Source of the DNA: Afifella sp. IM 167
GTDB taxonomy: Bacteria; Pseudomonadota; Alphaproteobacteria; Rhizobiales; Afifellaceae
Length of the DNA: 64,000 nucleotides
Reading direction: 5' to 3'
Assembly: GCF_020144925.1 (NCBI RefSeq)
Contig: NZ_NSLC01000001.1
Location: 310,001-374,000 of the forward strand
Positions within the stretch are counted from its first letter, which is position 1, and the number at the start of each line of letters is the position of its first letter. Shown here in pieces: positions 16,782 to 25,421 of this stretch. The translations under genes were made by a program, and so were the position numbers. Under the pieces are notes generated by a model, which saw only the letters and a list, made by a program, of their open reading frames with translations, searched no databases and was not told the DNA's origin.

Positions 16782-19106
16782 TCAGCGCCAGATATAGACG
16801 GGGCTCGTCCAGGCCCGCGTGCCGTCCTCCTGGGTGAGCCGGATATAAACGGCGTTGTCGCCCTCGGGCCGGAGCGGCACCTTCTTCGTGAAGGAAAGCC
16901 GGCGATGCGGGTTCTCTTCCGGCAGCCGGAAGACCTTCACGAAGCGCGGCAGCTCGCCGGAGTTGTCGAAGACACGGTCCTCGTAGCCGATCTCGGCGAG
17001 CGGCACCTCGAAGGAGACGAGGGGCGTCTTCAGGCTGAGGACACCCGCCTCGGCGCTCTCAAGGCTGACGTCGAAGCCGCCGAAATTGCCCGTCGTCAGC
17101 GCCTTCCAGAAGAGCCCGTCAGGGCCCTGTCGCTCCAGCGTCTTGTCGCGGTTGAGGAAGTTGACCGGGCGGGCGGAAAGGATGCGGTTGCCCTCGAACG
17201 TCGCCGTGCCGTCCCAGATCACCTCGCGGAAGCGGCCGCGATATTCCGCGCCCTCCCACAGAAGACGGATGCGCGCCCCGAGATCGGCGTCCGCGAAGGG
17301 GCGGATCGTCTCGACGAGCTCGGCGCCGTTGAAGATATCGACCCGCTCGATCGGCGAGCTGGCGAGGACGGAGACCGAAAGCTCCGCCTCGCCTTCGGGC
17401 AGGTGGACGAGGTCGCCCATCAGCGCCTCGCGCGCCGGCCTGCCCTCGGCGGCAACGAGGGCCGGGTCGTCGTGATAGAGCGTGCCGGTGGCCGAAAAGC
17501 GCGCCGCAAGGTCGATGACCGGCCGGCCGCCCGGCCCGCCCGTCGTGCCGTAATGGTGGCGCTTCCTGAGGCAGTCGAGGAGCGCGGGGCGCGACAGCTC
17601 CTCCATCAGGTAGCAGGTGAGCCCCCCGATGGCGCCGAACTTGCCGGCGCCGGGATAGCTCGCCCCCGGCCTTCCCTTGTGCCCGTCGGAGTTGGCGACG
17701 ACGCCGACGCGGTAGCCGAACTTCAGCGCATCGGCGAGGAGCCACTCGAAGGTGCCCCAGGAGGAATGCACCTCCACCGACTTCTCGAAGCGCCCGTCAT
17801 GGGCGAGCCCGATATCGGCGTAGCGCCCGCCGCAATGGGCAAAGCAGACGACGTCGAACTCGCCCGCCTCGGCGAAGGCCTCGAACAATTCGCCGGCCGT
17901 GGTGCAGTCGTATCCGGCGGTGGCGCGATCCTCGATGAGGGCGTGCGAGGAACGCCGGATGATCCGGTCCTCGGTGGGGAAGAAGACGTTGCGGTCCCCG
18001 CCGAGCGCCGTGTTGCCGGACCATTCGTAGCCCGGCAGGGCGACATAGCGGCCCGGCTCGTCGAATGCCTCGGTGATGCGGTTGAGCTCGTCCCAGAATG
18101 CGTCGCTGATCTGGAAGTCGTTGCCCTGGTGTCCGCAGACGTCAACGAAGGCGCGCTCGCGCGCGAAGGAAAAATACGCCCGCGCCGACCCCGTCCCGAT
18201 CGTTTCTTCCGACTGGCCGTGGATATCGCCCCAGAAATGCACCAGCGACGTGTCCTCCACGACGAGCGGATTGGTCTCGGCGAGGACGTTGCCCGCCTCG
18301 TCCCGGAGGCGGACGGCCGCCTCGCCCGCTCTTGCGAGCGACAGCCCGCCGAACTCGAAAGCGAAGGGGCCGGGCCGCAGCTCGATCTTCTCCGGCAGGC
18401 CCTCGATCGGACCCACCGCCTCCACCTTCAGCCGCGCCTCGCAGCGGTCGGAGGGATTGCCCCATTTGTCCTCGCCCTTGACCTTGAGGGCGAACGTCTC
18501 GCCCACCCGCCGCCGCGTCGGCAGGACGGCGACATAGCGCTCCGGCCGGCCGGGCACGATGGAGATCATCGGCTGCTCGGGCAGGGTCTGGAAATTGAAG
18601 GTGGCGATCGGATCGACGAGGACGCGGAATTCGAACGTCTCCTCGCAGAAGGTCTGCAGGCGCATGCCCGGCCCGCCATGGTCGGTCACGCCGAAGCGGA
18701 TGACGATCCGGTCGCCTTCCTTCAGGTAGCCCTTCACCACCTTGATCCACAGCGTGCGGTCCCAGGGCCGCACATTGCCTTTCGGATCCCATCTCAGCTG
18801 CAGGACGGCGCCGTTGGAGGCCTCCACCGTGCAGAAATTGGGCCCCGACGGATTGTCGAACTGCGGGTTGCCCTGGTCGGAGGCGAAGCGGAAGCAGACG
18901 CGCAGGCTGCCGGAATCGTCGATCCCGAAGGTGCCGGCCGTATAGGTCAGCATGAAGGAGGCGTAGGAGCCCGCCTCGAAGGCGCCGGTCGGCGCAATGC
19001 GCGCATGGCCGAGATCGCAGGCGGCGATCGGGGCGCGGATGACGCCGCTGTCCATATCCTCCCAGGGCCGGCGGCTTGGCCGCTTCTCGGCATTGTTCTC
19101 GTTCAC
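16782..19106 (-). CDS. DUF3604 domain protein (PHP-like metallohydrolase fold)
   Basis: 774 residues. The N-terminal half (about 1-285) looks beta-rich. The DUF3604/PHP-like core begins near residue 290 with LVHFWGDIHGQSEE and continues through VCGHQGNDF, LPGYEWSGN and VVANSDGHKGRPGASY, which supply His/Asp residues for a metal site. The remaining C-terminal region is again beta-like. No signal peptide is seen. The start is GTG at 19106. Members are annotated only as conserved proteins, and I do not know the reaction. Its regulator is almost certainly the GntR gene 90 bases upstream on the same strand. Confidence 0.82.
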   Translation of the reverse strand: MNENNAEKRPSRRPWEDMDSGVIRAPIAACDLGHARIAPTGAFEAGSYASFMLTYTAGTFGIDDSGSLRVCFRFASDQGNPQFDNPSGPNFCTVEASNGAVLQLRWDPKGNVRPWDRTLWIKVVKGYLKEGDRIVIRFGVTDHGGPGMRLQTFCEETFEFRVLVDPIATFNFQTLPEQPMISIVPGRPERYVAVLPTRRRVGETFALKVKGEDKWGNPSDRCEARLKVEAVGPIEGLPEKIELRPGPFAFEFGGLSLARAGEAAVRLRDEAGNVLAETNPLVVEDTSLVHFWGDIHGQSEETIGTGSARAYFSFARERAFVDVCGHQGNDFQISDAFWDELNRITEAFDEPGRYVALPGYEWSGNTALGGDRNVFFPTEDRIIRRSSHALIEDRATAGYDCTTAGELFEAFAEAGEFDVVCFAHCGGRYADIGLAHDGRFEKSVEVHSSWGTFEWLLADALKFGYRVGVVANSDGHKGRPGASYPGAGKFGAIGGLTCYLMEELSRPALLDCLRKRHHYGTTGGPGGRPVIDLAARFSATGTLYHDDPALVAAEGRPAREALMGDLVHLPEGEAELSVSVLASSPIERVDIFNGAELVETIRPFADADLGARIRLLWEGAEYRGRFREVIWDGTATFEGNRILSARPVNFLNRDKTLERQGPDGLFWKALTTGNFGGFDVSLESAEAGVLSLKTPLVSFEVPLAEIGYEDRVFDNSGELPRFVKVFRLPEENPHRRLSFTKKVPLRPEGDNAVYIRLTQEDGTRAWTSPVYIWR

Positions 19107-19195
19107 GGGACTGACCTGTTCCTGGCTCTGGGCGGCGCCGAAGGCGCAGCCGGTTGGGTTTTCGGTCCGGGCAGACCGGGCTCACTTGAAGGCGT

Positions 19196-19945
19196 TCACC
19201 AGTGTCGTGGAGGCGCGATCTCCAGGACGCGGTCGCTCGGCGGCAGGAAGATGCGCTGCCAGGTCACCGGCGCGTCGCGGTAGCTCATGCCGCAGATCGA
19301 CCAGACGATGCCGTACTGGCCGGCCGGCACGCCGATGAGCCGCGTCACGCGCGGCGGCAGCGCCTGGCACAGCATCGTCTGGCGGATGTTGAGCGTCGGC
19401 GCGTTGAAGCGCTCGGCGAGCATGTCGCGGATGGAGACGCCGTCGAGCATGGAGCCTTTCATGCGCGCGACCTCGCCGAAGCGGTCGGCCGGCAGGTAGA
19501 CTTCGCTGAAGGCCTCGAATTCCCGGTTGACGGAGGCGATGCGGCGGATGCGCACGAAGCTCGTCCCGCAGAGAAAGGCCTGCCAGGGCCCGTTCTCCTC
19601 GGTCGTATCGATCTCCAGGATGTTGAAATAGACCGGCAGGAGCTGCGCGCCGCCCTCGGCGAGGAAGCGGAAATGCCTCAGATGCCGCTCCGGGGCGCGC
19701 GCTCCCGAGACGAAGGTGCCGCGACCGTGATGGCGCTCCACCACCCCTGTCTCGACGAGGTTGCGGAGCGCCCGCTGCACCGTCCCGAGGCTGGCACTCG
19801 TCTCGGCCGCGAGCTGCTCCTCGGAGGGAAGCTGGTCACCGGGCCGCCACTTGCCGATTTCGATCTCCGACAGGAGACGTTCGGAGATGAGCCGGTGCTT
19901 GGCCTTGCCCTCCCGGGTCTCGGGACTGTCGCTCTTGTCCGTCAC
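19196..19945 (-). CDS. GntR family regulator with UTRA domain (HutC subfamily)
   Basis: 249 residues. The winged helix spans about residues 17-80 (SEIEIGKWRPGDQLPSEEQL, SLGTVQRALRNLVETGVVER, HHGRGTFVSG). A UTRA ligand-binding domain occupies the rest (FLCGTSFVRIRRIASVNREF, FSEVYLPADRFGEV). It heads the minus-strand series with the DUF3604 gene. Repeated TATAGAGGA elements in the upstream gap are candidate operators. Confidence 0.9.
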   Translation of the reverse strand: MTDKSDSPETREGKAKHRLISERLLSEIEIGKWRPGDQLPSEEQLAAETSASLGTVQRALRNLVETGVVERHHGRGTFVSGARAPERHLRHFRFLAEGGAQLLPVYFNILEIDTTEENGPWQAFLCGTSFVRIRRIASVNREFEAFSEVYLPADRFGEVARMKGSMLDGVSIRDMLAERFNAPTLNIRQTMLCQALPPRVTRLIGVPAGQYGIVWSICGMSYRDAPVTWQRIFLPPSDRVLEIAPPRHW

Positions 19946-20311
19946 GCGCCCTCCAGAAAATGCCCGTCAGGGGGAATTGGGCGATGAAAGCTGACGCAAG
20001 CCGCAAGGGTCGTCAACTCCTATAGAGGAGAATGGATTTCGTCGGAGCAGCGAGCCGAAGAATTCAGCTGCCCTTCGGCCCTATCACGACAGAAAGCCCC
20101 TCATCTCGCTGAAAGCCCAAGCAATGCACCCGGCGTACGTGTCCCTGCCGCCCTTCTCGCTTTTGCAGCCACTCTCTAGAGAGGCGTGACCGGAAGAATA
20201 TTCATATAGAGGACTTGGGGAAGCGGGATCGCCGAGCGATGTTCCCCGCGGAGTGCGGAACTGCTTTCGCCGGAGCGGCGTTGCAGGCGGGTACAACCGG
20301 GGAGCCGCGTC
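19946..20311. promoter_or_regulatory. divergent promoter region with repeated TATAGAGGA elements
   Basis: This 366-base gap separates the GntR/UTRA gene from the DUF1206 gene. TATAGAGGA occurs at 20021-20029 and 20205-20213, and a perfect 12-base palindrome CTCTCTAGAGAG at 20172-20183 contains a related core. These are plausible operators for the GntR regulator. No gene is visible in the gap. Confidence 0.45.
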
Positions 20312-21139
20312 ATCGCCACGACACCTTCGCAATCGCTGAGATGGGGAGCCCGCGCCGGATATGCCGCGCGAGGCATGGTCTATCTCATCGTCGGCGGCTT
20401 CGCCGTCCTCGCCGCCATCGGCTCCACCGATGCGCAGGACACGCAGGGCGCGCTGAAGCAGCTCTTCCACCAGCCGCTCGGCGGGGTGCTTCTCGCCATC
20501 GTGGGGCTCGGCCTTCTCGCCTTTGCCCTTTGGCGCTTCGCCCAGGCGCTCGGCGATGTGGACAATCACGGCCTCGACGCCAAGGGGCTTCTCATCCGCT
20601 TCAGCCTCTTCTGCAGCGGGCTCATCCATCTGGCGCTCGCCGTCTTCGCCGCCACCATCGTGGTCACCCTCGACACCTCCAGCGGCGGGGGCGGCTCCGA
20701 TCCGACGAGCGGCTGGCTCGGCTGGCTTTTCGGCCAGGGCTGGGGCCGCTGGGTGGCGCTTGCCCTCTCGCTCGTGCCGGTCGGCATCGGCATCGCCCAT
20801 ATCGTCAAGGGCTGGAAGGCCGGCTACGATAAATATCTGCGCCTCGACGATTCCGCCTCACGGCTGGTGCGGCCGATCTGCTCCTTCGGGTTGATCGCCC
20901 GCGGCGCGATCTTCATCGTCATCGGCATCCTCGCCTTCTATGGCGGCGGCATCTACGACGCGCAAAGCGCGCCGGGCCTGGAGGACGCGCTCAGCTACAT
21001 CCAGGACCTGCCCTTCGGCGCCATCCTCCTCTTCGTCACCGCCATCGGGCTCGTCGCCTTCGCCGCCTATTGCTTCATCGAGGCCGCCTTCCGCCGCATT
21101 GCGGTAGAGGAGATCGTGCCGGCGAACGACTTCGGCTGA
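20312..21139 (+). CDS. DUF1206 multi-pass membrane protein, probable ATC start
   Basis: A protein with six hydrophobic segments in three repeated DUF1206 units. The first conventional start, ATG 20375, would cut off the conserved opening ARAGYAARG, which is encoded in frame just before it; the second and third units begin similarly (SGLIHLALAVFA, FGLIARGAIFIVIG). Reading upstream, the frame gives ATC-GCC-ACG-ACA-CCT from 20312 with GGGGAG eight bases before it, and there is no ATG, GTG or TTG before the in-frame stop at 20207. I therefore place the start at the ATC. The result is 275 residues. Function of the family is unknown; similar proteins are widespread in Hyphomicrobiales. Confidence 0.72.
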   Translation: MATTPSQSLRWGARAGYAARGMVYLIVGGFAVLAAIGSTDAQDTQGALKQLFHQPLGGVLLAIVGLGLLAFALWRFAQALGDVDNHGLDAKGLLIRFSLFCSGLIHLALAVFAATIVVTLDTSSGGGGSDPTSGWLGWLFGQGWGRWVALALSLVPVGIGIAHIVKGWKAGYDKYLRLDDSASRLVRPICSFGLIARGAIFIVIGILAFYGGGIYDAQSAPGLEDALSYIQDLPFGAILLFVTAIGLVAFAAYCFIEAAFRRIAVEEIVPANDFG

Positions 21140-21185
21140 GACGCTGGCCCGCTGGGCGCCCGCGGCTTGACCTACGAGCGCTGAC

Positions 21186-22067
21186 CTACGAGGGCTGGTG
21201 ATGCGCCGCCTTCTCGAAGGCGTCGCCGACGATGCGCGCCACCGGCCGGTCGGCGAGCGAGGCATGCATCAGGAAGCCGATGGTGCGGAACAGCGGCGGA
21301 TCGCCGAATTCGAGCGTGCGCACGGAAGGGTCGTCGCCGCCCTCCGCCACCGCCGGAATGATCGAGACGCCGAAGCCGAGGCTGACGAGAAGCCGGATGG
21401 CGTCGATCGACTGCAGTTCTGCCGTGGTGGTCGGTTCCAGCTGCATTTCGCGCAGGCGCCGGTCGATGAGCGGCGCCACCCAGGCGGAGCGGTTGAAGCG
21501 GATGTAGGGCTGCACGGCGAACAGCGAGACGAGATCGGCCTCGCGCGATGTGCCGGGGGCGATGACGACGATCTTCTGCCGCTTGATCTCCCGCCAGACG
21601 AGACCCGGCCGCATTTCGGCCGGCTTGTGGATGAGCGCGGCATCGAGTTCCCCGTGCTCCACCGCGGCCGCCAGATCGCCCGAGAGCGCCGAGATCACCG
21701 TCACGGTGGGCGCCGCCGTGCCGCGGTTGCGCAGCGCCATCAGCCCGGCCGGAAGCAGGTTGGTCAAAACGGTCGGGATGACCCCGATCCTGAGCGCCCC
21801 GCCATAGGCGTATTCCTCCGACAGCGCCTCGCGCATGGCGTCGTACTCGGCGACGACCTTGCGCGCATGGGCGAGCACCACCCGTCCCGCCTCCGTCAGC
21901 CGTGGCGGCCGGTGCGAGCGGTCGAACAGCGTCACGCCGAGACTCTCCTCGAAGCTGGTCACCTGCATGCTGATCGCGGACTGGGTGATATTGAGCCGGC
22001 TAGCCGCCGCCGCAAAGGAGCCGTGATCGGCGATCGCCTGCACCGCCCGGCACCGCCTGACCGACAT
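21186..22067 (-). CDS. LysR family transcriptional regulator
   Basis: 293 residues. The winged helix is at residues about 5-62 (VQAIADHGSFAAAASRLNIT, QSAISMQVTSFEESLGVTLF), followed by a substrate-binding-like effector domain. It is divergent from the tctC gene at 22205, and the 137-base gap contains CTAAC/GTTAG elements. It is the probable activator of the sulfonate importer and, by extension, of the downstream degradation genes. It is one of two LysR genes bracketing the sulfonate module. Confidence 0.92.
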   Translation of the reverse strand: MSVRRCRAVQAIADHGSFAAAASRLNITQSAISMQVTSFEESLGVTLFDRSHRPPRLTEAGRVVLAHARKVVAEYDAMREALSEEYAYGGALRIGVIPTVLTNLLPAGLMALRNRGTAAPTVTVISALSGDLAAAVEHGELDAALIHKPAEMRPGLVWREIKRQKIVVIAPGTSREADLVSLFAVQPYIRFNRSAWVAPLIDRRLREMQLEPTTTAELQSIDAIRLLVSLGFGVSIIPAVAEGGDDPSVRTLEFGDPPLFRTIGFLMHASLADRPVARIVGDAFEKAAHHQPS

Positions 22068-22079
22068 GTCCGCCTCCTA

Positions 22080-22164
22080 ACTTCAACTAACCTGAATCTA
22101 ACACCAAGTTTTTGCACTTCCAAGGCGGAGGCTGGGCTTGTTAGCATCAAAATCCAATAACTAG
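22080..22164. promoter_or_regulatory. candidate LysR binding region upstream of the sulfonate operon
   Basis: In this AT-rich stretch CTAAC appears at 22087-22091 and 22098-22102 (eleven bases apart) and its complement GTTAG at 22140-22144. A TAAC also closes GTTAG-N11-ATAAC at 22156-22161. These spaced half-sites between divergent lysR and tctC genes fit LysR recognition and activation sites. Confidence 0.45.
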
Positions 22165-22204
22165 GCCTCGCCATCCAACGAGCGGGCCCAACAGGAGGAA
22201 GCCA

Positions 22205-23200
22205 ATGTCCATGAGCGGATGGAGGAAGACCTTTATCGGGGCCTGCGGGCTCGCATTGCTCGCCGCGCCGGTCGGCGCGGCCGAGATGCTGGAAAAGCCA
22301 GACGGCTACGGCAACCGGCCGATCACCATCATCGTGCCCTACGGCGCCGGCGGCGGCTCGGATCAGCTGGCGCGCGCCTGGGCCGATGCGGCCGAGAAGG
22401 TCGCGGGCCTCACCTTCCAGATCGTCAACAAGCCGGGTGGCGGCGGCACTGCGGCCATCCCCGATTTCATGCTGGCCCGCCCGGATGGCTACACCATCAT
22501 GGAGGCGATCGACGACGCCGTCTCCGCCTACGCTTCCGGCGACATCAAGGAAAACCCGGCCGAGGACTGGAGCCCGATCTGCATGACGCAGATCACCTTC
22601 AATCAGATCTACATCCGCTCCGACGACGACCGCTTCTCCGACTGGAAGAGCTTCGTCGCCTACGCCGAGGCGCATCCCGGTGAGGTCACCGTCGCCAATC
22701 TCGGCAAGGTGCAGTCCATGGAGCGGATCACCATGGCCCAGCTCGAGGAATCGACCGGCCTCAAGTTCAAGCAGATCCCCTTCGACAAGCCGGCCGAGCG
22801 CTACGGCGCGCTGATCGGCGGCCATGTCGACGCGCTCTTCGAGCAGCCGGGCGACGTCAGGAACTTCATCCAGGCCGACCAGATGAAGCCGATCCTCACC
22901 TTCCTCGACGAGCGCCCGGAGCTCTTCGCCGACACGCCCACCTCCAAGGAAGTGGGGGCCGATTTCGACCCGCTGACCCGCTTCCGCGGCTTCTACGTGA
23001 AGAGCGGCGTTCCCGAGGACCGGATCGCCTTCCTTGAGAATGTCTGCAAGGCCGCCTTCGAGACGGAGGCCTACACGAAGTTCAACAAGGACAAGTACAT
23101 GGACGTGATCGACTCCTTCCGCGATCACAAGGGCGCGGTGGCTCTGATCAATAATTCCGCCAAGGCCTACAAGGAAATGTACGAGAAGCTCGGTCTATGA
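22205..23200 (+). CDS. tripartite tricarboxylate transporter substrate-binding protein (TctC family)
   Basis: 331 residues with a signal peptide cleaved near PVGAAEM. It has the Bug/TctC family opening GNRPITIIVPYGAGGGSDQL, then IVNKPGGGGTAAIPDFM. In the periplasm it would capture an anionic substrate for TctAB. A strong AGGAGG lies 6 bases upstream of the ATG. Its stop overlaps the tctB start (ATGA). Because the operon continues into sulfoacetyl-CoA and sulfoacetaldehyde enzymes, I infer a C2 sulfonate, most simply sulfoacetate, as ligand. The family alone does not fix the substrate. Confidence 0.9.
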   Translation: MSMSGWRKTFIGACGLALLAAPVGAAEMLEKPDGYGNRPITIIVPYGAGGGSDQLARAWADAAEKVAGLTFQIVNKPGGGGTAAIPDFMLARPDGYTIMEAIDDAVSAYASGDIKENPAEDWSPICMTQITFNQIYIRSDDDRFSDWKSFVAYAEAHPGEVTVANLGKVQSMERITMAQLEESTGLKFKQIPFDKPAERYGALIGGHVDALFEQPGDVRNFIQADQMKPILTFLDERPELFADTPTSKEVGADFDPLTRFRGFYVKSGVPEDRIAFLENVCKAAFETEAYTKFNKDKYMDVIDSFRDHKGAVALINNSAKAYKEMYEKLGL

Positions 23201-23835
23201 GCGAGCGTTTTGCCACCTCGGCGGAGCCTGCGGCTCCGCCGTTCCCCCCCGAGGACAGGCAAGGCAATCGGATGGAAACCGCCACCGCCGCGCGCCCTTC
23301 CCAGATCGAGCGTTTCAAGGGCCCCATCATCGAATGGCTGGTCTGGCTCGCCATCGCCGGCTTCGCCTACTGGCAGACGATCTATTTCGCCAAGGACATC
23401 GTCGGTTATCCGCCCGGTGCCGCTGGCTGGCCGAGGACCATCTGCATCCTGATGGCGCTCGGCGCGACCGGTCAGCTCCTCTACAAGCTCGCAGGCCATG
23501 ACCTGGCGGAGCCGGCGCCGGCGGCCGCGAAAGAGACGCATACCGGGGCGCACCGCGTCGTCCAGCGGCTGGCGATCTTCGCCCTGCCCTTTCTCTTTCT
23601 CTACGTCTCGCCGTGGATCGGCTTTTACGTCGCCGCTCCGCTCTTCGTCATCACGCTGATGCTGCTTCTGGAGGTGCGCTCGCCCCTGGCGATCGCCGGC
23701 GTGACGCTCATCGTCTACGCGCTCTTTCTCCTCCTGTTCACGCGCTTCTTTTTCGTCGCCCTGCCGAACGGCCGTCTCGACGGCTTCTACGAGGTGAACA
23801 ACGCCATCATCGGCTTTGCCCGAATGGGTCTTTGA
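23197..23835 (+). CDS. tripartite tricarboxylate transporter small membrane subunit (TctB family)
   Basis: 212 residues with four hydrophobic helices after a cytosolic N-terminus of about 45 residues, slightly long for TctB. The motif YPPGAAGWPRTICILMALGA is typical of the DUF1468/TctB family. It overlaps tctC by four bases and ends 10 bases before tctA. It partners the large permease in inner-membrane transport. Confidence 0.87.
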   Translation: MSERFATSAEPAAPPFPPEDRQGNRMETATAARPSQIERFKGPIIEWLVWLAIAGFAYWQTIYFAKDIVGYPPGAAGWPRTICILMALGATGQLLYKLAGHDLAEPAPAAAKETHTGAHRVVQRLAIFALPFLFLYVSPWIGFYVAAPLFVITLMLLLEVRSPLAIAGVTLIVYALFLLLFTRFFFVALPNGRLDGFYEVNNAIIGFARMGL

Positions 23836-23845
23836 GGGACGAAAC

Positions 23846-25369
23846 GTGGAATCCTTTCTCGACGGCACGCTTGCCCTTTTCGGCAGCTATCACGCCACGC
23901 TGATCTTCTTCCTCGGCCTCGTCGGCGGCATGCTTTTCGGCGCCATCCCGGGCGTCAACATGCTGACGCTCGGCGCCGTGCTCCTGCCCTTCACGGCGAG
24001 CATGAACCCGACCGAGGCGGTGATGATGTTCTCCGTCATCTACTGCGCCGGCGTTTTCGGCGGAGCGATCACGGCGATCCTGTTCAACATTCCCGGCGCG
24101 CCGGAAAACGCTCCAACCTGTTTCGACGGTTATCCGATGACGCAGAAGGGGCAGGCCGGAAAGGCCATCGGCGCCGCCGTCATGTGCTCGGCGATCGGCG
24201 GCGTCGCCTCGGCCATCCTGATGATGACGGCGACCGGCGCCATCGCCTCCTTCGCCATCCGCGCCTTCGGCCCGCAGGAGATCTTCGCCCTTATCTTCTT
24301 CGGCCTTGCGGTCTCCGCCTCGATCGGGGCTCAGACGCTCTGGAAAGGTTGGCTGTCGGTCTTCGTGGGCCTTCTCATCGCCACCATCGGCACCGATCCG
24401 GTTGCCGGAATCCCGCGCTTCAACGAGGGCAGCATCTTCGGCTGGGAATATTCCTCCTACTACCTCTCCGCCGGCATTCACTTCATCCCGCTGATCCTCG
24501 GCTTCTTCGCCGTCTCGGAGGTGCTGAGCCAGTCGGTCTCCATCTCCAAGGGAACGCGCGAGCGGCCGAAGGCCTCGCTCGATTTTCCCAGCCTGTCGGA
24601 GTTCTGGCAGGTGCGCTTCACCATGATCCGCTCGATCTTCATCGGCTTCTTCTCCGGCGTCCTGCCGGGAATCGGCGCCACGCTCGCCGCCTTCCTCGGC
24701 TACAGCCAGGCGCAGCGCTGGTCGAAGAACCGGGCCAATTTCGGCAAGGGCGAACTGGAAGGCGTCGTCGCCTCGGAGACGGCCAACAACGCGGCGACGG
24801 GCGCGGCGATGATCCCGCTTCTCGCCCTCGGCCTGCCCGGCGGCGCGCTGACGGCGATGATCATGGGCATCTTCCAGATCCACGGCATGGAGCCGGGCCC
24901 GCTGATCTTCATCAACTCCCACGACCTCGTCTGGGTGACCTTCGCCGCGATGTTCTGGGCCAATGTCGCCATCATCGGCCTCGGCTGGCTGCAGACGAAG
25001 ACGGTCGTGCACATCCTGCGCATCCCCTTCCGCTGGCTCGCCCCCGGCATCCTCATCCTCGCGACGGTCGGCGCCTACGGCCTCCGCAACCTGATGATCG
25101 ACGTCTGGGTCATGTTCATCGCCGGGGTGCTTGGATACCTCATCAAGACGACGGGCTATTCCGCCGCCGGCATCGTCCTCGGCCTCATTCTCGGCGAGCT
25201 CGGTGAATCGGCCTTCGCCAAGTCGATGCAGCTCATGGATTTCGATCCGATGGGCTTCTTCAACCGGCCGATCGCGGCGGTCCTTCTCGGACTTGGCATC
25301 CTGGCGATCATCACCAGCGTGATCAGCGAGATCCGCGGCACCGAAGTGCAGAAGGCGCTGATGGACTGA
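23846..25369 (+). CDS. tripartite tricarboxylate transporter large permease (TctA family)
   Basis: 507 residues, with about twelve membrane helices. Family motifs are visible: GMLFGAIPGVNMLTLGAVLL near the N-terminus and GVLPGIGATLAAFLGYSQAQ in the middle, the duplicated PG-G loops of TctA. The GTG start at 23846 is chosen because GAGGGA lies 6 bases upstream; an upstream TTG at 23816 would overlap tctB without a ribosome site. It is followed 52 bases later by the sauS-like gene. Confidence 0.92.
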   Translation: MESFLDGTLALFGSYHATLIFFLGLVGGMLFGAIPGVNMLTLGAVLLPFTASMNPTEAVMMFSVIYCAGVFGGAITAILFNIPGAPENAPTCFDGYPMTQKGQAGKAIGAAVMCSAIGGVASAILMMTATGAIASFAIRAFGPQEIFALIFFGLAVSASIGAQTLWKGWLSVFVGLLIATIGTDPVAGIPRFNEGSIFGWEYSSYYLSAGIHFIPLILGFFAVSEVLSQSVSISKGTRERPKASLDFPSLSEFWQVRFTMIRSIFIGFFSGVLPGIGATLAAFLGYSQAQRWSKNRANFGKGELEGVVASETANNAATGAAMIPLLALGLPGGALTAMIMGIFQIHGMEPGPLIFINSHDLVWVTFAAMFWANVAIIGLGWLQTKTVVHILRIPFRWLAPGILILATVGAYGLRNLMIDVWVMFIAGVLGYLIKTTGYSAAGIVLGLILGELGESAFAKSMQLMDFDPMGFFNRPIAAVLLGLGILAIITSVISEIRGTEVQKALMD

Positions 25370-25421
25370 CGGGCGCAAAGCCCCTCCCCGCGCCTTCGCA
25401 AGACAACAAGGAGAAAACGAC

